Assembly (NCBI GenBank): GCA_933228675.1
Contig: OW121742.1
Coordinates: 109,000,940 to 109,064,939, forward strand
Direction: 5' to 3'
DNA: 64,000 nt
DNA from: Stomorhina lunata
Taxonomy: Eukaryota > Arthropoda > Insecta > Diptera > Rhiniidae
A program made the position numbers and the translations under genes. The notes under the pieces were generated by a model, which worked only from the letters and a program-made list of their open reading frames with translations, searched no databases and was not told the origin of the DNA. Every line of letters begins with the position of its first letter. The first letter of the stretch is position 1. Shown here piece after piece: positions 23,085 to 36,035 of this stretch.

Positions 23085-25110
23085 TCGTTAGATAGTAATT
23101 TTCACTAAAAGAGCTTTTTTGAAAAAAGTAGTATTTTTACTACCTTTTTCAAATTGGTTATTTTTGCGGAATTTTAGCCAATTGTTAGCTAAAAAGCGGT
23201 AAATTATGAAAATTTAACAAAAAAAAAAATTGATTTAAAAAAAGTAGTATTTTTACTACCTTTTTTAAAATGTTAGTTTTTGGAAAATTTTTTACAGTTT
23301 TTGGGAAATCAATAGAATTAAAGCAAATCTAAACACAAAAGGCTTTGTTTTTCAAAATTTTTTAGTTTTAAAAAATAGTAGTATTTTTACTACCTTTTTT
23401 CAAATCGATATTTTTGCTTAGTTTTAAGAAAATTTTACTTAAAAAAAGGTAAAGTCAACAGATAACCTAAATTTTACTAAAAATAAAAAATTAAAAAAAA
23501 AGTAGTATTTTTTCTACTTTTTAAAAATGAAAATTTTGCAATTTTTTACAGTTTTAGCGAAATTAAAACAATACAAGCAAATAAAAACACAAATTGTGTA
23601 TACATATTTTTCAAAATTTAGTAGAAATTAAAAATAGTAGTGAATTTACTACCTTTTTCCAAATCAATTCTTTTGCTTAGTTTTATTAAAAGTTCAGTCA
23701 AAAAGTGATTAAAGAACAAATTATCGAAATTTGTTAAAAAGATTTACAATTTTAAAAAAGTATTATTTTTTCTAGTTTTTATAAATACAAGTTATTGGAC
23801 AATTTTGTACAGTTTTGGTAAAATTAAAACAATTTAAGCAAATATAAACAGAAAGGGCGCATATTTTTCAAATTGTAGTATATTTAAAAAATAGTAGTAT
23901 TTTTACTACCTTTTTAAAAATTGATATTTTTGCTTAGTTTTAAAAAGAGAAGAAAGCTACAATTCAAAAAGCAAAGTTCAAAATTATTGTTTGTTCATTA
24001 ATATAAAAATGTAGTGTTTCTACTACCTTTTGAAAACAAGATTTATTTATTTATTATTTATTACGAAAAATTAAAGAATCTCATACAAATTTATAAAAAT
24101 TGCTTAAAGTAAGAAAATTAATAAACAAATTTAAAATTTAAAAAAGTAGTATTTTTAAAAATAGTATTATTTCTGCTACTTTTTTTTAAATTTCTTCTGT
24201 CTTTTATCATAAACTGCTTTTAGTGCTTGAAATCATTTAAAATAATTGCAAATTATTATTTTTCCTTTAATTAAAAAAAGGTAGTATTTTTAGTACCTTT
24301 TTCAAAAATATTTTTTTTTTTTCGTATATTTTTGAATAGGACTGAATTAAGATGTATATTTCATAAATATTAATGAACAAAATCGATTTAAAAAAAAGTA
24401 GTATTATTAAAATAGTAGTATTTGTGGTACTTTTTGAAAAATGTTTACGTTTTTTATCAAAAAACAGTTTAAGCTTATTGAAATCATCACAAATTAATCC
24501 AAAAGTAATATTTTTCCATTAATTTAAAAAAGTAGTATTTTTACTACTTTTTTCAAAAGGCGATTTTTTTTGTTTATTTTCAATGGAAATGAAAGAAAAA
24601 TGTTTAAAATAACAAGTAACTTATAAGAAATATCTTCTGACTATTTTAATTGTTTAAAATCATTCAATAGAATTTTGAAATTATTTGTTTTCCTTCCATT
24701 TAAAAAGGTAGTATTTTTAGTACATTTTTCAAAAATAGGTTTTTTGTGTATATTTCCAAATAAAAGTGAATGGAACTGTTTAGTACATGAATATTTATGA
24801 AAAAGTCGAGTTTTAAAAAAGTAGTATTATTAAAATAGTAGTATTTGTGATACTTTTTTTTAAAATTGTTAACGTTTTTTAGCAAAAACTGCTTCAGCTA
24901 ATTCAAATCATCGCAAATTAATTCAAAAGTAATGTTTTTCCTTTAATTTAAAAAAAGTAGTATTTCTACTACTTTTTTCAAAAAACGAGTTTTTTGTTTA
25001 ATTTTGATGGAAATCCAAGAAAAATGTTTAAAATAAGAAAATTAATGTAAAAATTAATTTTTCAAAAAGGTAGTATTTTTATTTTTTTTTTTTTTTAATT
25101 TCTTACTTTT
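23085..25110. repeat. ~125-bp repeat, each unit with a GTAGTA/TACTAC hairpin
   Basis: About 16 diverged units, roughly 110-140 bp apart. The conserved part of each is A-run, GTAGTA, a 4-base T-rich loop, TACTAC, T-run. Perfect 12-bp stems occur at 24526-24553 and 24951-24978; others carry a one-base bulge (TACTACC). The intervening sequence recurs loosely (TTTTTGCTTAGTTTT, CAAATCATCGC-like). The small frame 24700-24885 is not credible. Confidence 0.85.
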
Positions 25111-26317
25111 TTTGAAATTCTGAATTTTTATTTTATTCCCAAAGCTTTTTAGAGGCTCTTAAAGTGTTAATTCTCTTTATTGTGTGGGTTTTATTGTAAG
25201 TCGTTGAGTAAGTTTTAGGTAAAAAGTTTAACATTAAAATTTGTTTAATGTTTTTTTTTTTTCAAATTTTATAACAAGTTTCAAAATTTTCTTCTTTTTT
25301 CAATCCAAAATATTGTCATTCTCAATCAAACAAAAACGAAACCATAATTTATTACCAGTTTAATGAAAATTTATTTGAAGAACTTAAAACTTGTTTCAGT
25401 AGATGAAAAGGGAGCATTTCTTTGTTATACAAAGAATTAACTTGAAAATACATTGAAAGATTTTTATCTTTTTACTGATACAAATGCAGCAAAAAATAGA
25501 AATTTCAATAAGAACAACTTAAGAATTGAAAAAGATGCAAAAGCAATCTAAAGTAGCTTTTTGAGGTATTTGTACAGAAATAAATTTTATCATGTTCCTA
25601 TAAGATTTATATCATTAAAAGCTGAGGGACATACATCTCTTCTTGCAATTGTTTGGTCTTAGGCGGAAAAGGGAAGAGTGAAATCGCTTTAAAGCTGCCA
25701 ATTGTATCTGAGTAGCTGAGTTTTAAGAAAAGACAGTAGGAGACAGCCATCATCAGAAAACGTCCTTTTGAGGTTGTCTTTGAAAAGCAGCAACAAAAAA
25801 CGAATTGTTTCATTTTCATTTCAAAACTTGTTGTTCAGGTTTCCTCTGGCTTGTCAAAGTCTTGGCAATATTTTCTACTTGGAATTGACTGAAGGAGGTT
25901 CCCTGCTAGTACCGGGTTAATGTTCTGAGGAGTTAATTAAATTCTAGATTTTATATTTTATTTATTTAAACTTTAAAGGAAAAGTTTCAATTTCCTTTTG
26001 TTAAAAACTCATAAAAAAAATGTTTAAGAGTAAAAAATAATTGCTCTACTCCTCTTTTTATTATTTGTAAAGACAGTAATTTAATACTTATTTTTTCATA
26101 TAAAAAAATTCCCATTAAAACTAAGAAATAAATATTCAATTTTATGATTATAGAAAGATATTAAAATTTAATATCTAGTTAAAATTAAATTAATAGTTTT
26201 AAAACTGAAAGAACATTTTTCAATAAATTTTTCTAAGCCACAGAATTTTCACAACAAAACTGTCCCACCGACAAATTTTTATACCAAAAATGTTCAAGCG
26301 GAAAATTTTATATAGAA
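25111..26317. other. AT-rich unique spacer
   Basis: No tandem repeat. A more complex segment lies at about 25610-25920. A 70-residue minus-strand frame there (25607-25819) has no recognisable motif, and no splice or promoter signal supports it. Confidence 0.5.
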
Positions 26318-28487
26318 TGGTTGAGGAAAGAAAGACCTTTCTATAGAAAAGTTGACGAAAAAAAGACTTTTCTATAGAAAAGTTGACGAAAGGAAGGCTT
26401 TTCTATCGAAAAGTTGACGAAAGGAAAACTTTTCTATAAAAAACTTTTCTATAGAAAAGTTGACGAAAGGAAGACTTTTCTATAGAAAAGTTGAAGAAAG
26501 GAAGACTTTTCTATAGAAAAGTTGACGAAAGGAAGACTTTTCTATAGAAAAGTTGACGAAAGGAAGACTTTTCTATAGAAAAGTTGACGAAAGGAAGACT
26601 TTTCTATAGAAAAGTTGACGAAAGGAAGACTTTTCTATAGAAAAGTTGACGAAAGGAAGACTTTTCTACAAAAAAGTTGACGAAAAGAAGGCTTTTCTAT
26701 AGAAAAGTTGACGAAAGGAAGACTTTTCTATAGAAAAGTTGACGAAAGGAAGACTTTTTTATAGAAAAGTTGACGAAAGGAAGACTTTTCTATAGAAAAG
26801 TTGACGAAAGGAAGACTTTTCTATAGAAAAGTTGACGAAAGGAAGACGTTTCTATAGAAAAGTTGACGAAAGGAAGACTTTTCTATAGAAAAGTTGACGA
26901 AAGGAAGACTTTTCTATAGAAAAGTTGACGAAAGGAAGACTTTTCTATAGAAAAGTTGACGAAAGGAAGACTTTTCTATAGAAAAGTTGACGAAAGGAAG
27001 ACTTTTCTATAGAAAAGTTGACGAAAGGAAGACTTTTCTATAGAAAAGTTGACGAAAGGAAGACTTTTCTATAGAAAAGTTGACGAAAGGAAGACTTTTC
27101 TATAGAAAAGTTGACGAAAGGAAGACTTTTCTATAGAAAAGTTGATGAAAGGAAGACTTTTCTATAGAAAAGTTGACGAAAGGAAGACTTTTCTATAGAA
27201 AAGTTGACGAAAGGAAGACTTTTCTATAGAAAAGTTGACGAAAGGAAGACTTTTCTATAGAAAGGTTGACGAAAGGAAGACTTTTCTATAGAAAAGTTGA
27301 CGAAAGGAAGACTTTTCTATAGAAAAGTTGACGAAAGGAAGACTTTTCTATAGAAAAGTTGACGAAAGGAAGACTTTTCTATAGAAAAGTTGACGAAAGG
27401 AAGACTTTTCTATAGAAAAGTTGACGAAAGGAAGACTTTTCTATAGAAAAGTTGACGAAAGGAAGACTTTTCTATAGAATAGTTGACGAAAGGAAGACTT
27501 TTCTATAGAAAAGTTGACGAAAGGAAGACTTTCTATAGAAAAGTTGACGAAAGGAAGACTTTTTCATAGAAAAGTTAACGAAAGGAAGACTTTTCCATAG
27601 AAAAGCTAACGAAAGGAAGACTTTTCTATAGAAAAGTTGACGAAAGGAAGACTTTTCTATAGAAAAGTTGACGAAAGGAAGACCTTTCTATAGAAAAGTT
27701 GACGAAAGGAAGACTTTTCTATAGAAAAGTTGACGAAAGGAAGGCTTTTCTACAGAAAAGTTGACGAAAGGAAGGCTTTTCAATAGAAAAGTTGACGAAA
27801 GGAAAACTTTTCTATAAAAAAGTTGACGACAGGAAGACTTTTCTATAAAAAAGTTGACGACAGGAAGACTTTTCTATAGAAAAGTTGACGAAAGAAAGAC
27901 TTTTCTATAGAAAAGTTGACGAAATGAAGACTTTTCTATAGAAAAGTTGACGAAATGAAGACTTTTCTATAGAAAAGTTGACGAAAGGAAGACTTTTCTA
28001 TAGAAAAGTTGACGAAAGGAAGACTTTTCTATAGAAAAGTTGACGAAAGGAAGACTTTTCTATAGAAAAGTTGACGAAAGGAAGACTTTTCTATAGAAAG
28101 GTTGACGAAAGGAAGACTTTTCTATAGAAAAGTTGACGAAAGGAAGACTTTTCTAAAGAAAAGTTGACGAAAGGAAGACTTTTCTATAGAAAAGTTGACG
28201 AAAGGAAGACTTTTCTATAGAAAAGTTGACGAAAGGAAGACTTTTCTATAGAAAAGTTGACGAAAGGAAGACTTTTCTATAGAAAAGTTGACGAAAGGAA
28301 GACTTTTCTATAGAAAAGTTGACGAAAGGAAGACTTTTCTACAGAAAAGTTGACGAAAAGAAGGCTTTTCTATAGAAAAGTTGACGAAAGGAAGACTTTT
28401 CTATAGAAAAGTTGACGAAAGGTAGACTTTTCTATAGAAAAGTTGACGAAAGGAAGACCTTTCTATAGAAAAGTTGACGAAATTGTA
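26318..28487 (+). repeat. 31-bp palindromic-core satellite, GACGAAAGG subfamily
   Basis: About 70 units, each with the perfect palindrome CTTTTCTATAGAAAAG, then TT, a variable GACGAAAGG and GAAGA. The period of 31 holds throughout. Homogeneity is high from about 26460; minor variants such as GACGACAGG, GACGAAATG and AAAGAAGGC are scattered. The array ends abruptly at an inversion. Confidence 0.97.
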
Positions 28488-28770
28488 GTCTTTTCACCAT
28501 CAACTTTTCTATAGAAAACTCTTCCCATCATCAACTTTTCTATAGGAAACTCTTCCTATCATCAATTTTTCTATAGAAAACTCTTCCCATCTTCCAAATT
28601 TTCTTATAGAAAAATCTTCCCATCATCAACTTTTCTATAGAAAACTCTTCCCATCATCAACTTTTCTATAGAACACTCTTCACATAATCAACTTTTCTAC
28701 AGAAAACTGTTCGCATCGTCAACTTTTCTATAGAAAACTCTTGCCATCATTAACTTTTCTTTAAATAACT
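28488..28770 (-). repeat. 31-bp satellite, inverted, GATGATGGG subfamily
   Basis: About nine units reading ACTCTTCCCATCATCAAC before TTTTCTATAGAAA. This is the reverse complement of the subfamily at 29216-29985 and opposite to the array that ends at 28487. The head-to-head junction (about 28478-28505) has only about 20 bp of non-repeat sequence. Confidence 0.92.
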
Positions 28771-29215
28771 CTTCCCATTTTTGTTGAACATTTACGTTTT
28801 CATTCTATTTTGCGGCTAAATCTTAACCTTCCATTAAAAAGTGTAAAAACTTGTAAAAAAAATATATAAAAAAATAATTTCATATAATTCAGACAATAAA
28901 TTCTGCTGCTATGATCATGTAATTCATACAGAAAAGAACAGGAACTAAAGGGAAAATTGTAATAAATTTAAAACCACAAATTAAAGTGAAGAAATAACTA
29001 TTTAATAGCAGCAGAAAAGAAGAAAAATACGACTAACTAATTGTAATTAAAGCGAGTTATAAACATAATGAAATTATTAAGAGTGAAATTGCAAAGAATG
29101 GCGGGAATTATGAATTAGAAGAATAAGAAGGTTAATTATGAGTTTGGAATTAAATGATATGAAAACGAATGAAAATGGAGTTAAAAAGTGTTTGAAAGTT
29201 ATGGTAAACAGTTTT
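28771..29215. other. A-rich spacer between inverted satellite arrays
   Basis: Purine-biased AT-rich DNA with many GAA and AAT words. No gene, RNA or repeat recognised. It separates the inverted GATGATGGG arrays on either side. Confidence 0.5.
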
Positions 29216-29985
29216 AGGAAAAGAAAAGTTGATAGTGGGAAGAGTAGAAAATTTGATGGTGGGCAGAGTTTTCATAAGAAAAGTTGACGATGGGAAGATT
29301 CCTCGACAGAAAAGTTAATGCTGCTACAGGTTTTCTATAGAAAAGTTGATGATGGGAAGAGTTTTCTATAGAAAAGTTGATGATGGGATGAGCTTTCTAT
29401 AGAAAAGTTGATGATGGGAAGAGTTTTCTATAGAAAAGTTGATGATGGGAAAAATTTTCTATAGAAAAGTTGATGATAGGTAAAGTAATCCATAGAAAAG
29501 TTGATGATGGCAAGAGTTTTCTATAGAAAAGTTGATGATGGGAAGAGTTTTCTATAGAAAAGTTGATGATGGGAAGAGTTTTCTATAGAAAAGTTGATGG
29601 TGGGAAGAGTTTTCTATAGAAAAGTTGATAATGTGAAGAGTTTTCTATAGAAAAGTTGATGATGGGAAGAGTTTTCTATAGAAAAGTTGATGATGGGAAG
29701 AGTTTTCTATAGACAAGTTGATGATGGGAAGGGTTTTCTATAGAAAAGTTGATGATGGGAAGAGTTTTCTATAGAAAAGTTGATGATGGGAAGAGTTTTC
29801 TATAGAAAAGTTGATGATGGGAAGAATTTTCTAAAGAAAAGTTGATGATGGAAAGAGTTTTCTATAGAAAACTTGACGATGTGAAGAGTTATCTATAGAA
29901 AAGTTGATGATGGCAAGAGTTTTCTATAGAAAAGTTTATGATGGGAAGAGTTTTCTGTAGAAAAGTTGGCTATAGAAAGAGTTTT
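29216..29985 (+). repeat. 31-bp satellite, GATGATGGG subfamily
   Basis: About 25 units of GATGATGGGAAGAG joined to TTTTCTATAGAAAAGTT. The first four are degenerate. Same 31-bp period and same palindrome as the other arrays; only the variable segment differs. Confidence 0.95.
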
Positions 29986-30735
29986 TTACAATATTTTTAA
30001 AACGTGTTGTGGCATTTTTTCCACTCTTTGATACAAAATAAATTTTGTGCCCATTTTCGTTAGTTTAATCCAAAACTTTGTCTATTTTTTTATTGATTGA
30101 TAGAATTCCTAGAATCTTAGGTTAACCTTATTTTTCGTATTTTTCTTTATCTAAAAGCTCATTTAGAATTTTCCTTAAAGTTTCTTATAAAGTTCAATTA
30201 CCCGTTTTCTATGGCCGTTTTTACTTGTACACAGTGCCACCAAAAATAGTTGAAAAATATCTTATATATTTTCTGTTCTTACGCCAATTTGTTGTTGGCC
30301 TTTTATGGTCTTAAGGCATCATTAACCAAGACAAGTAAAGAGTTTCCAAGAGCAGCTAGAAAAAAATTGTCTAAGATATGGAACATTACGAACATTTTGG
30401 TGAATATAGAACTTAAGGAAGTTGTCGTCACAGACGGACAGGCTGACATTATTGTGTTAAAGGTTTTGCGTTTTTGAACAAGAACCACTAAACTCAAACT
30501 TAAATCTAATTTTTATGTAGATGATGTGAACGACCAACGAAAGCGCTTTTATTTAAAGATAAGAAGAATAAAGACAGCTTAGTATAGGTCTACATTAAAG
30601 GTAACCTGGAGTTTATGGGAAAGTTTTCATTAAGCTTAAAAATTAGATAACAATATTGAAATTTATTTAGAGAATCCACAAAAGCTTTAAATATATCCCA
30701 GACAAAGTCATTGGGAAGGATTCTACAAATCAAAG
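29986..30735. other. Unique spacer
   Basis: No repeat. A 75-codon plus-strand frame (30250-30477, no early ATG) has no recognisable domain, and an equally open minus-strand frame overlaps it (30303-30497). I do not call either a gene. Confidence 0.45.
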
Positions 30736-32885
30736 TTAACGATAGATCGTCAACTTTTCTATAGAAATGTCTTCCTATCGTAAACTTTTCTATAGAAATG
30801 TCTTGCTATCGTCAACTTTTTCATAGAAATGTTTTCCTATCGTCAACTTTTCTATAGAAAAGTCTTCCGATCGTCAACTTTTCTATAGAAAAGTCTTCCG
30901 ATCTTTAACTTTTCTATAGAAACGTCTTCCGATCGTCAACTTTTCTATAGACAAGTCTTCCGATCGTCAACTTTTTTTATAGACAAGTCTTCCGATCGCA
31001 ACTTTTCCATAGAAAAGTCTTCCGATCGCAACTTTTCCATAGAAAAGTCTTCCGATCGTCAACTTTTCTATAGAAAAGTCTTCCAATCGTCAACTTTTCT
31101 ATAGAAAAGTCTTCCGATCGTCAACTTTTCTATAGAAAAGTCTTCCGATTATCAAATTTTCTATAAAAAAGTCTTCCGATCGTCAACTTTTCTATAGAAA
31201 TGTCTTCCTATTGTCAACTTTTCTATAGAAATGTGTTCCTATCGACAACTTTTCTATAGAAATGTCTTCCTATCGTCAACTTTTCTATAGAAATGTCTTC
31301 CTATCGTCAACTTTTCTATAGAAAAGTCTTCCGATCGTCAACTTTTCTATACAAAAGTATTCCGTTCGTCAACTTTTCTATAGAAAAGACTTTCTGTGGT
31401 CATCTTTTCTATAGAAAAGTCTTCCTTTGGTCAACTTTTCTATAGAAAAGTCTTCCTATGGTCAACTTTTCTATAGAAAAGTATTCCTTTTGTCAACTTT
31501 TCTATAGTAAAGTCTTCCTTTGGTCAACTTTTCTATAGAAAAGTCTTGCTTTTGTCAACTTTTCTATAGAAAAGTCTTCCTTTTGTCAACTTTTCTATAG
31601 AAAAGTCTTCCTTTGGTCAACTTTTCTATAGAAAAGTCTTCCTTTGGTCAACTTTTCTATAGAAAACTCTTCCTTTGGTCAACTTTTCTATAGAAAAGTC
31701 TTCCTTTGGTCAACTTTTCGATAGAAAAGTCTTCCTTTGGTCAACTTTTCGATAGAAAAGTCTTCCTTTGGTCAACTTTTCGATAGAAAAGTCTTCCTTT
31801 GGTCAACTTTTCTATAGAAAAGTCTTCCTTTGGTCAACTTTTCTATAGAAAAGTCTTCCTTTGGTCAACTTTTCTATAGAAAAGTCTTCCTTTGGTCAAC
31901 TTTTCTATAGAAAGGTCTTCATTTGGTCAACTTTTCTATAGAAAAGTCTTCCTTTGGTCAACTTTTCTATAGAAAAGGTTCCTTTGGTCAACTTTTCTAT
32001 AGAAAAGTCTTCCTTTGGTCAACTTTTCTATAGAAAAGTCTTCCTTTGGTCAACTTTTCTATAGAAAAGTCTTCCTTTGGTAAACTTTTCTATAGAAAAG
32101 TCTTCCTTTGGTAAACTTTTCTATAGAAAAGTCTTCCTTTGGTAAACTTTGCTATAGAAAAGTTTTCCTTTGGTAAACTTTTCTATAGAAAAGTCTTCCT
32201 TTGGGAAACTTTTCTATAGAAAAGTCTTTCTTTGGTAAACTTTTCTGTATAAAAGTTTTCCTTTGGTAAACTTTGCTATAGAAAAGTTTTCCGTTGGTAA
32301 ACTTTTCTACAGAAAAGTCTTCCTTTGGGAAACTTTTCTATAGAAAAGTCTTTCTTTGGTAAACTTTTCTGTATAAAAGTTTTCCTTTGGTAAACTTTTC
32401 TGTAGAAATGTCTTTCTATCGTCCTTTTTTCTATAGAAATGTCTTCCTATCGTCAATTTTTCTATAGAAATGTCTTCCTATCGTCAATTTTTCTATAGAA
32501 ATGTCTTCCTATCGTCAATTTTTCTATAGAAATGTCTTCCTATCGTCAATTTTTCTATAGAAATGTCTTCCTATCGTCAACTTTTCTATAGAAATGTCTT
32601 CCTATCGTCTATCTATCGTCAACTTTTCTATAGAAATGTCTTCCTATCGTCAACTTTTCTATATAAGTGTCTTCTTATCGTCAACTTTTCTATAGAAATG
32701 TCTTCCTATCGTCAACTTTTGTGTAGAAATGTCTTCCTTTCGTCAACTTTTCTATAAAAATGCCTTCTATCGTCAACTTTTCTATATAAAAGTCTTCCTG
32801 TCGTCAACTTTTCTATATAAAAGTCTTCCTATCGTCAACTTTTCTATTAAAATGTATTCCTATTGTCAACTTTTTAGCAGAAAAG
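30736..32885 (-). repeat. 31-bp satellite, inverted array with ordered subfamilies
   Basis: About 69 inverted units. Reading the complement, the variable segment changes in blocks along the window: GACGATCGG (about 30850-31370, with some GACGATAGG), then GACCAAAGG and TACCAAAGG (31390-32400), then GACGATAGG with an ACATTTC variant of the palindrome (32400-32860). This order mirrors the array at 33981-36035. The frame 32563-32757 is a repeat translation. Confidence 0.97.
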
Positions 32886-33980
32886 TTTTCCGTCCAACAA
32901 AATAACTCATGGTATTATTTTTGTTTTGTTAAAAAATTAAATTTGTTGTGTTTTCCCCCTTTTTTTGGTTCACGTTCTATTTACACACGTTTTTCTTCGC
33001 TCTAAATAAATATTCCATATTATTTAGGGTCATAATTGTTGATGGTTTTTCTGAGCTTTTTGGTTACAAAAAGCCACTCGTTGCATTGTGATGTTTAGAA
33101 GTTGTTCTTTCACTATTTAACCAGAGTTTTATAGTATTAGAGAGGTGTAGCATCATAATAGAGCCTCGCCTTGAAACTTAGAAGAAGTTGAAAATGGAAA
33201 AAAACAATTTGTGGGTGAAAGAAAATTTAAATGGTTTTCATGCAGCATTACTTCTGGGATTCAAATCAAGAGTTTTTGTTAAAAAAAAAAAAAAATCTTT
33301 AAATTTAAGGTTGTGGAGAAAGACAATAACTAGAACAATAGAAACAAAAAAGTTTTGTTTAGTTAACATTTTTTTTGGGGAAAACTTCTCAAATGGTTTA
33401 AGTTGAAATTAGTTTTTGTTAGCCAAATGCAGAGGTAATGAGGTAAATAAAGTTTTATAAAGAAACACAATGAATGGGCTTAAGTTGTATTAATATTTAG
33501 GAAAAGGAAACAAATAACTAAAGTTGAGGAACAAAAAAGAATTTTAGGGATAATTTGAGTAGTAAAGATGAATAAGTTTTAAACAATTGTATTAAGTTTC
33601 AGTTTAATATATTGTAGAATTTGTATAAAAATTACTCCTACATAACTTTTATGAAATTTGTTGGTGTACTACTATTTTGATTTATTTAGATTGGCCTCCA
33701 TTTTTTGACATTTGGATTTCGAAGCATTTTTTCTTACAACAAAATTATTAACTTCAAGGTCTTCTCGAATTTAAGTTTTTGTTAAAATAATTTTATATAA
33801 TCTTAAAGTATATTAAAACATTTTTTGAATATATTTCCTTTTAATTAATATTAATCATACGCTCAGGTGTAACGAAAAGAAAAACTGTCATAAAATAAAA
33901 ACCAATTAGGGTTTAAAAATAAAATTTAAAATATGTAACATTCATAACACAAAGAATGCTTTCACTGTTTATGGTCAATA
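32886..33980. other. Unique spacer at the centre of the inverted satellite arms
   Basis: AT-rich DNA with no tandem repeat. A 72-codon frame (33188-33406, ATG at 33194) is lysine-rich with no recognisable domain and is probably chance. Confidence 0.5.
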
Positions 33981-36035
33981 ATTTAAGGAAAGGAAGACAT
34001 ATCGATTGAAAAGTTGACAGTAGGTACACATTTATATAGAAAAGTTTATGATAGAAAAACATTTCTATAAAAAAGTTCACAATATTAAAAAATTTATCTA
34101 GAAAAGTTGACCAACGACAGACTTTTCTATAGAAAAGTTGACCAAAGGAAGATGTTTCTATAGAAAAGTTGACCAAAGGAAGACTTTTCTATAGAAAAGT
34201 TGGAAAAAAGTTAACCAAAGGAAGACCCTTTTATAGAAAAGTTGAACAAAGGAAGACTTTTCTATAGATAGGAAGACATTTCTATAGAAAAGTTGACGAT
34301 AGGAAGACATTTCTATAGAAAGTAGACCAAAGGAAGACTTTTATATAGAAAAGTTAACCAAAGGAAGACTTTTCTTTTGAAAAGTTGACCCAAGGAAGGT
34401 ATTTCTATAGAAAAGTTGACTCAAGGAAGACTTTTCTATAGAAAAGTTGACCAAAGGAAGACTTTTCTATAGAAAATTGACCAAAGAAAGACTTTTCTAT
34501 AGAAAAGTTGACCAAATTAAGACTTTTCTATAAAAAAAGTTAACCAAAGGAAAACCCTTCTATAAAAAAGTTGAACAAAGGAAGACTTTTCTATAGAAAA
34601 GTTGAACAAAATAAGACTTTTCTATAGAAAAGTTGAACAAAGTAAGAAAAGTTGAACAGAGTGAGACTTTTCTATAGAAAAGTTGAACAGAGTGAGACTT
34701 TTCTATAGAAAAGTTGAACAGTGTGAGACTTTTCTATAGAAAAGTTGAACAAAGTAAGACTTTTCTATAGAAAAGTTGACCAAAGAAAGACTTTTCTATA
34801 GAAAAGTTGACCAAAGGAAGACTTTTCTATAGAAAAGTTGACCAAAGGAAGACTTTTCTCTTGAAAAGTTGACCAAAGGAAGACATTTCTATAGAAAAGT
34901 TGACCAAAGGAAGACTTTTCTATAGAAAAGTTGGCACAAGGAAAACTTTTCTATAGAAAAGTTGACCAAAGGAAGACTTTTCTATGGAAAAGTTGACCAA
35001 AGGAAGACTTTTCTATAGAGAAGTTGAACAAAGTAAGACTTTTCTATAGAAAAGTTGACCAAAGGAAGACTTTCCTATAGAAAAGTTGACCAAAGGAAGA
35101 CCTTTCTATAGAAAAGTTGACCAAAGGAAGACCTTTCTATAGAAAAGTTGACCAAAGGAAGACCTTTCTATAGAAAAGTTGACCAAAGGAAGACCTTTCT
35201 ATAGAAAAGTTGACCAAAGGAAGACCTTTCTATAGAAAAGTTGACCAAAGGAAAACTTTTCTGTAGAAAAGTTGACCAAAGGAAGACTTTTCTATAGAAA
35301 AGTTGACCAGAGGAAGACTTTTCTATAGAAAAGTTGACCAGAGGAAGACTTTTCTATAGAAAGGTTGACCAGAGGAAGACTTTTCTATAGAAAAGTTGAC
35401 CAGAGGAAGACTTTTCTATAGAAAAGTTGACCAAAGGAAGACTTTGCTATAGAAAAGATGACCAAAGGAAGACTTTTCTATAGAAAAGTTGACCAAAGGA
35501 AGTCTTTTCTGTAGAAAAGTTGACCAAAGGAAGACTTTTCTATAGAAAAGTTGACCAAACGAAGACTTTTCTATAGAAAAGTTGACCAAACGAAGACTTT
35601 TCTATAGAAAAGTTGATCAAAGGAAGACTTTTCTATAGAAAAGTTGATCAAAGGAAGACTTTTCTATAGAAAAGTTTACCAAAGGAAGACTTTTCTATAG
35701 AATAGTTGACCAAAAGAAGACTTTTCTGTAGAAAAGTTGACCAAAAGAAGACTTTTCTATAGAAAAGTTGACCAAAGGAAGAGTTTTCTATAGAAAAGTT
35801 GACCAAAGGAAGACTTTTCTGTAGAAAAGTTGACCAAAGGAAGAGTTTTCTATAGAAAAGTTGACGGTCGGAAGACTTTTCTGTTGAAAAGTTGACGATC
35901 GGAAGACTTTTCTGCGGAAAAGTTGACTATCATAAGATTTTTCTGTGGAATAGTTGACTATCGGAAGACTTTTCTATTGAAAAGTTGACGATCAGAAGAC
36001 TTTTCTATAAAAAAAGTTGATGATAGAAAGACATA
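33981..36035 (+). repeat. 31-bp satellite, forward array mirroring 30736-32885
   Basis: About 66 units. Subfamily order is GACGATAGG/ACATTTC and degenerate units (33981-34330), GACCAAAGG with a GAACAAAGTA patch (34130-35860), then GACGATCGG (35860-36010), ending with a GATGATAGAAAGACAT unit. This is the mirror image of the inverted arm across a ~1.1-kb spacer. Confidence 0.97.

Noticed and set aside
26318..28487. CRISPR array (regular 31-bp periodicity, palindromic repeat)
   Set aside because: There are no unique spacers: the whole 31-bp unit repeats, and the context is eukaryotic. It is a satellite.
30250..30497. Two opposite-strand frames of 64-75 codons
   Set aside because: They overlap each other, the plus frame starts without ATG, and neither has a recognisable motif.
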